DNA of 64,000 nt from Alloyangia pacifica. GTDB taxonomy: Bacteria; Pseudomonadota; Alphaproteobacteria; Rhodobacterales; Rhodobacteraceae. Position numbers and translations under genes: made by a program. Each line of letters starts with the position of its first letter. Position 1 is the first letter of the stretch. Shown here piece after piece: positions 61,666-64,000 of the stretch. The stretch is taken from positions 2,000,001-2,064,000 of the forward strand of contig NZ_CP022189.1 in NCBI RefSeq assembly GCF_003111685.1, given 5' to 3'. The notes beneath the pieces were generated by a model. The model did no database searches and was not told the origin of the DNA. It was given only the letters and a program-made list of their open reading frames with translations.

Positions 61666-62944
61666 AGCGCAGCGCCTCCACGGGGTTCATGCGCGCGGCA
61701 CGGCGCGCGGGGAAGATGGTCACGATGAAGCTGAGGCCGAGCGAGAGCGCCATGGCGGCGAAGACGTCGGCCCATTGCAGCTTGGCGGGAAGCGAATAGA
61801 TGCCGCGCACCGCCGGATCCCAGACGCCGCCGCCCGCGACGTAGTTCACGAAGGAGAAGATCGGGTCGATGTAGATGGCGAAAAGGCAGCCGAGGATCAC
61901 CCCGAGGATCGTGCCGATCACCCCGGTGAAGGCGCCGCAGATGAAGAAGACCCGCAGCACCGAACCCTCGGTGAGCCCCATGGTGCGCAGGATGCCGATG
62001 TCGCGGCCCTTGTTCTTGACCAGCATGATGAGGCCGGAAACGATGTTCATCGTGGCGATGAGGACCAGCACCGAGAGGATCACGAACATCACGTTGTCCT
62101 CCACCTCGAGCGCACGCAGGAAGCCGCCCGAGGCGTCCTGCCATGTCCAGACCAGCGCGCCCTGCCCGGCGGCCTGCTGGATCGCCGTGGCCATGCTGTC
62201 GACGGCTTCGGGGTCGTCCACCATCACCTCGAGCTCATCCGCCGCGCCTTCGCGGTTGAAGTAGAGCTGCGCCTCCTCGAAGGGCATGTAGGCGCGGGTC
62301 CGGTCGATGTCGTAGCGCCCGGCGGTGAACACCCAGACCACCTCGTAGGCCTTGACCCGGGGGGAAATGCCGAAGGCCGTCTTCACCCCGTCGGGCGAGA
62401 TGAGTTTCACCTGATCGCCCACATCCACCCCCAGCTCGCGCGCCACGCCCGAGCCGAGCGCGATGCCACTCCCGAAGCGCGAGAGATCGCCGCGCCCGGT
62501 CTCGGGATCGACGACACGGCGGATGCCCTGCAGGTCCTCGCCCGAGATGCCGAAGACCTCGACCCCGGCATTGCGGCCGTTGGCATTGGCCATGACCTGC
62601 CCCTTGACCAGCGGCGCGGCCCGTTCGACGCCGGGCACCTCGGCCACGGCTTTCGCTCGGTCTGCATAGTCCTCGAAGGTGCGCAGGGTGCGGCCCTCGT
62701 CGTCGACACGGGCCGAAGAGTAGACCGTCACATGGGCGTTGGAGCCGAGGATCGTGTCGACGAACTCGGCCCTGAAGCCCGAGCGCACCGAGAGCGTGGC
62801 AATCAGCGCGAAGACCGCGAGCGTGATGCCGATGAGGCTGATCCAGGTCATCACGCTGACGCCGCCCTCGGCGCGCCGGGCACGCAGGTAGCGCCAGGCG
62901 ATCATCCATTCGAAGGGGGCAAAGGGCGGCGGGGTACGGGCCAT
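61658..62944 (-). CDS. lipoprotein-releasing ABC permease, LolC/LolE family
   Basis: This is a 428-residue permease. There is one helix near residue 30 ([18 protein letters not shown]), a large periplasmic domain (residues 50-260) and three helices at the C terminus ([37 protein letters not shown], the FtsX fold). [14 protein letters not shown] at the start is the family hallmark. Only one permease gene adjoins lolD, so it probably works as a homodimer rather than a LolC-LolE pair. The ATG at 62944 fits the family start; the frame upstream is intergenic and beyond. Confidence 0.94.
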   Translation of the reverse strand: MARTPPPFAPFEWMIAWRYLRARRAEGGVSVMTWISLIGITLAVFALIATLSVRSGFRAEFVDTILGSNAHVTVYSSARVDDEGRTLRTFEDYADRAKAVAEVPGVERAAPLVKGQVMANANGRNAGVEVFGISGEDLQGIRRVVDPETGRGDLSRFGSGIALGSGVARELGVDVGDQVKLISPDGVKTAFGISPRVKAYEVVWVFTAGRYDIDRTRAYMPFEEAQLYFNREGAADELEVMVDDPEAVDSMATAIQQAAGQGALVWTWQDASGGFLRALEVEDNVMFVILSVLVLIATMNIVSGLIMLVKNKGRDIGILRTMGLTEGSVLRVFFICGAFTGVIGTILGVILGCLFAIYIDPIFSFVNYVAGGGVWDPAVRGIYSLPAKLQWADVFAAMALSLGLSFIVTIFPARRAARMNPVEALRYE

Positions 62945-63133
62945 GGGCACTCTTTCAGGGTCAGCTTGTCGCGCGCGAACCTGACCGCAACCCCCGGCGG
63001 GGTCAATCCCTCGCCGCCCGGCCCTACGGTGCTGTGACCGGGGCGCCCGTGTGGCGCGGGGCGCGGGATCGCGGCGGGTGGCGGCTGTGCCCGGCCTATT
63101 GCCAGAGCTATTGCGCTGCGGCATATCTCCGCC

Positions 63134-64000
63134 ATGACTGGACCTCGCTACACCCCGCTCGTCGCCTCGCTTCCCGAGACCGTGCCCTTCGTCGGCCCGG
63201 AAACCCAGGAGCGCGAGCGCGGCGCCCCGTTCCGCGCCCGCATCGGTGCCAACGAGAACGTTTTCGGCCCCTCGCCCCGCGCGATCGAGGCAATGCAGCG
63301 CGAGGCCTCGGAGATCTGGAAATACGGCGACTCGACCAGCTATGAGCTGCGTCATGCCATCGCCGCCGAGCATGGTGTCGCGCCCGAGAACGTCATGGTC
63401 GGCGAGGGCATCGACGGGCTTCTCGGCTACCTCGTGCGGCTGGTGGTGGCGCAGGGCGATGCGGTGGTGACCTCGGACGGCGCCTATCCGACCTTCAACT
63501 ACCACGTGGCCGGCTTCGGCGGGGTGCTGCACAAGGTGCCCTACAAGGATGACGCCGAGGACCTGCCCGCGCTGCTGGCCAAAGCCGCCGAGGTGGATGC
63601 CAAGCTCGTCTACTTCGCCAACCCCGACAACCCGATGGGCTCGTGGAAGCCGGGTGCGGAGATCGCGGCGCAGCTCGGCACCGTGCCCGAGGGCACGCTG
63701 CTGGTGCTCGACGAGGCCTATGTGGAGTTCGCCCCCGAGGGCACCGCGCCCGAGATCGACATCGAGGATCCGCGGGTGATCCGCTTCCGCACCTTCTCCA
63801 AGGCTTACGGCATGGCGGGCGCGCGGGTCGGCTACGCGCTGGCGGCGGCGCCGCTCATTCGCGCCTTCGACAAGATCCGCAACCATTTCGGCATGAACCG
63901 TGCGGCGCAGGCCGGGGCCCTCGCGGGGCTGCAGGACCGGGACTGGCTGGAGCAGACCATCGAGAAGGTCGCCGCCGCGCGGGCGCGCATCGCCGCCATC
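63134..64000 (+). CDS. HisC-like PLP-dependent aminotransferase, partial
   Basis: The window holds 289 residues and then cuts the gene. It is a fold-type I aminotransferase close to histidinol-phosphate aminotransferase. The PLP Lys is Lys223 in TFSKAYGMAGARVGY. Asn163 (ANPDNPMG), Asp193 and Tyr196 (VLDEAY) and Arg231 fit the class. The N terminus is RIGANENVFGPSP. An aromatic or other amino-acid transaminase is the alternative, and no other his gene is beside it. It is divergent from the Lol permease, with 189 bases between starts. Confidence 0.88.
   Translation, partial: MTGPRYTPLVASLPETVPFVGPETQERERGAPFRARIGANENVFGPSPRAIEAMQREASEIWKYGDSTSYELRHAIAAEHGVAPENVMVGEGIDGLLGYLVRLVVAQGDAVVTSDGAYPTFNYHVAGFGGVLHKVPYKDDAEDLPALLAKAAEVDAKLVYFANPDNPMGSWKPGAEIAAQLGTVPEGTLLVLDEAYVEFAPEGTAPEIDIEDPRVIRFRTFSKAYGMAGARVGYALAAAPLIRAFDKIRNHFGMNRAAQAGALAGLQDRDWLEQTIEKVAAARARIAAI

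Overview
The window is a contiguous, gene-dense, GC-rich chromosomal segment. It most resembles an alphaproteobacterium of the Rhodobacteraceae (Roseobacter/Salipiger/Rhodobacter-like). The reasons are the opgG-opgI-opgH-opgC gene order described for Rhodobacter sphaeroides, the hom-glpX-recJ and hflK-hflC-DUF2065-Deg protease blocks, a heavy load of ABC importers for amino acids, peptides and nucleobases, and the codon and base composition. The genus assignment is inference. I see no rRNA, CRISPR array, phage block or insertion sequence, and the segment looks like ordinary vertically inherited chromosome.

Layout. 0.2-2.7 kb: an unrecognised polytopic membrane protein followed by an M19 dipeptidase. 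2.8-3.8 kb: fabD on the minus strand, sharing a bidirectional terminator. 4.0-9.2 kb: a branched-chain-amino-acid-type (HAAT) ABC importer whose two permeases are fused into one polypeptide, then a MarR regulator. 9.3-13.6 kb: an RND efflux adaptor and pump. 13.8-18.7 kb: the osmoregulated periplasmic glucan operon opgGIHC. 18.9-26.8 kb: a peptide-type ABC importer run into an amidase, a RidA-like protein and a hydantoin-racemase-like protein, probably one catabolic operon. 27.2-31.5 kb: a GH8 glycanase, an HlyD-like protein and a GT2 synthase, best explained as a linear beta-glucan (mixed-linkage, BgsBA-like) synthesis locus. 31.5-35.8 kb: a small beta-barrel-like protein, then pcaIJF with a divergent IclR regulator. 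35.9-40.0 kb: hflK-hflC-DUF2065-Deg protease. 40.0-46.5 kb: glutathione reductase, rpiA, serine dehydratase, an XRE-cupin regulator with a GNAT, and malonyl-CoA decarboxylase. 46.8-52.8 kb: a BMP-type nucleoside/base ABC importer with a CodA-family deaminase. 52.9-53.2 kb: two identical tRNA-Glu genes. 53.4-57.7 kb: recJ, glpX, hom. 57.9-64.0 kb: a lipoprotein, a TetR regulator with a clear operator, a cytochrome c, a YdcZ-like membrane protein, a small RTX protein, lolD plus a LolC/E permease, and a HisC-like aminotransferase cut by the window end.

How the genes work together. Several blocks are complete transport-plus-catabolism modules (nucleobase import with deamination; peptide/amide import with hydrolysis; lower beta-ketoadipate pathway with its regulator). 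Two independent blocks make envelope glucans: the periplasmic OPGs and the GH8/HlyD/GT2 product. The most checkable novelties are the GH8-HlyD-GT2 glucan locus, a CodA-family deaminase whose specificity residue (E. coli Asp314 position) is Cys, the fused HAAT permease, the amidase/RidA/racemase operon of unknown substrate, and a clean operator for an orphan TetR regulator.
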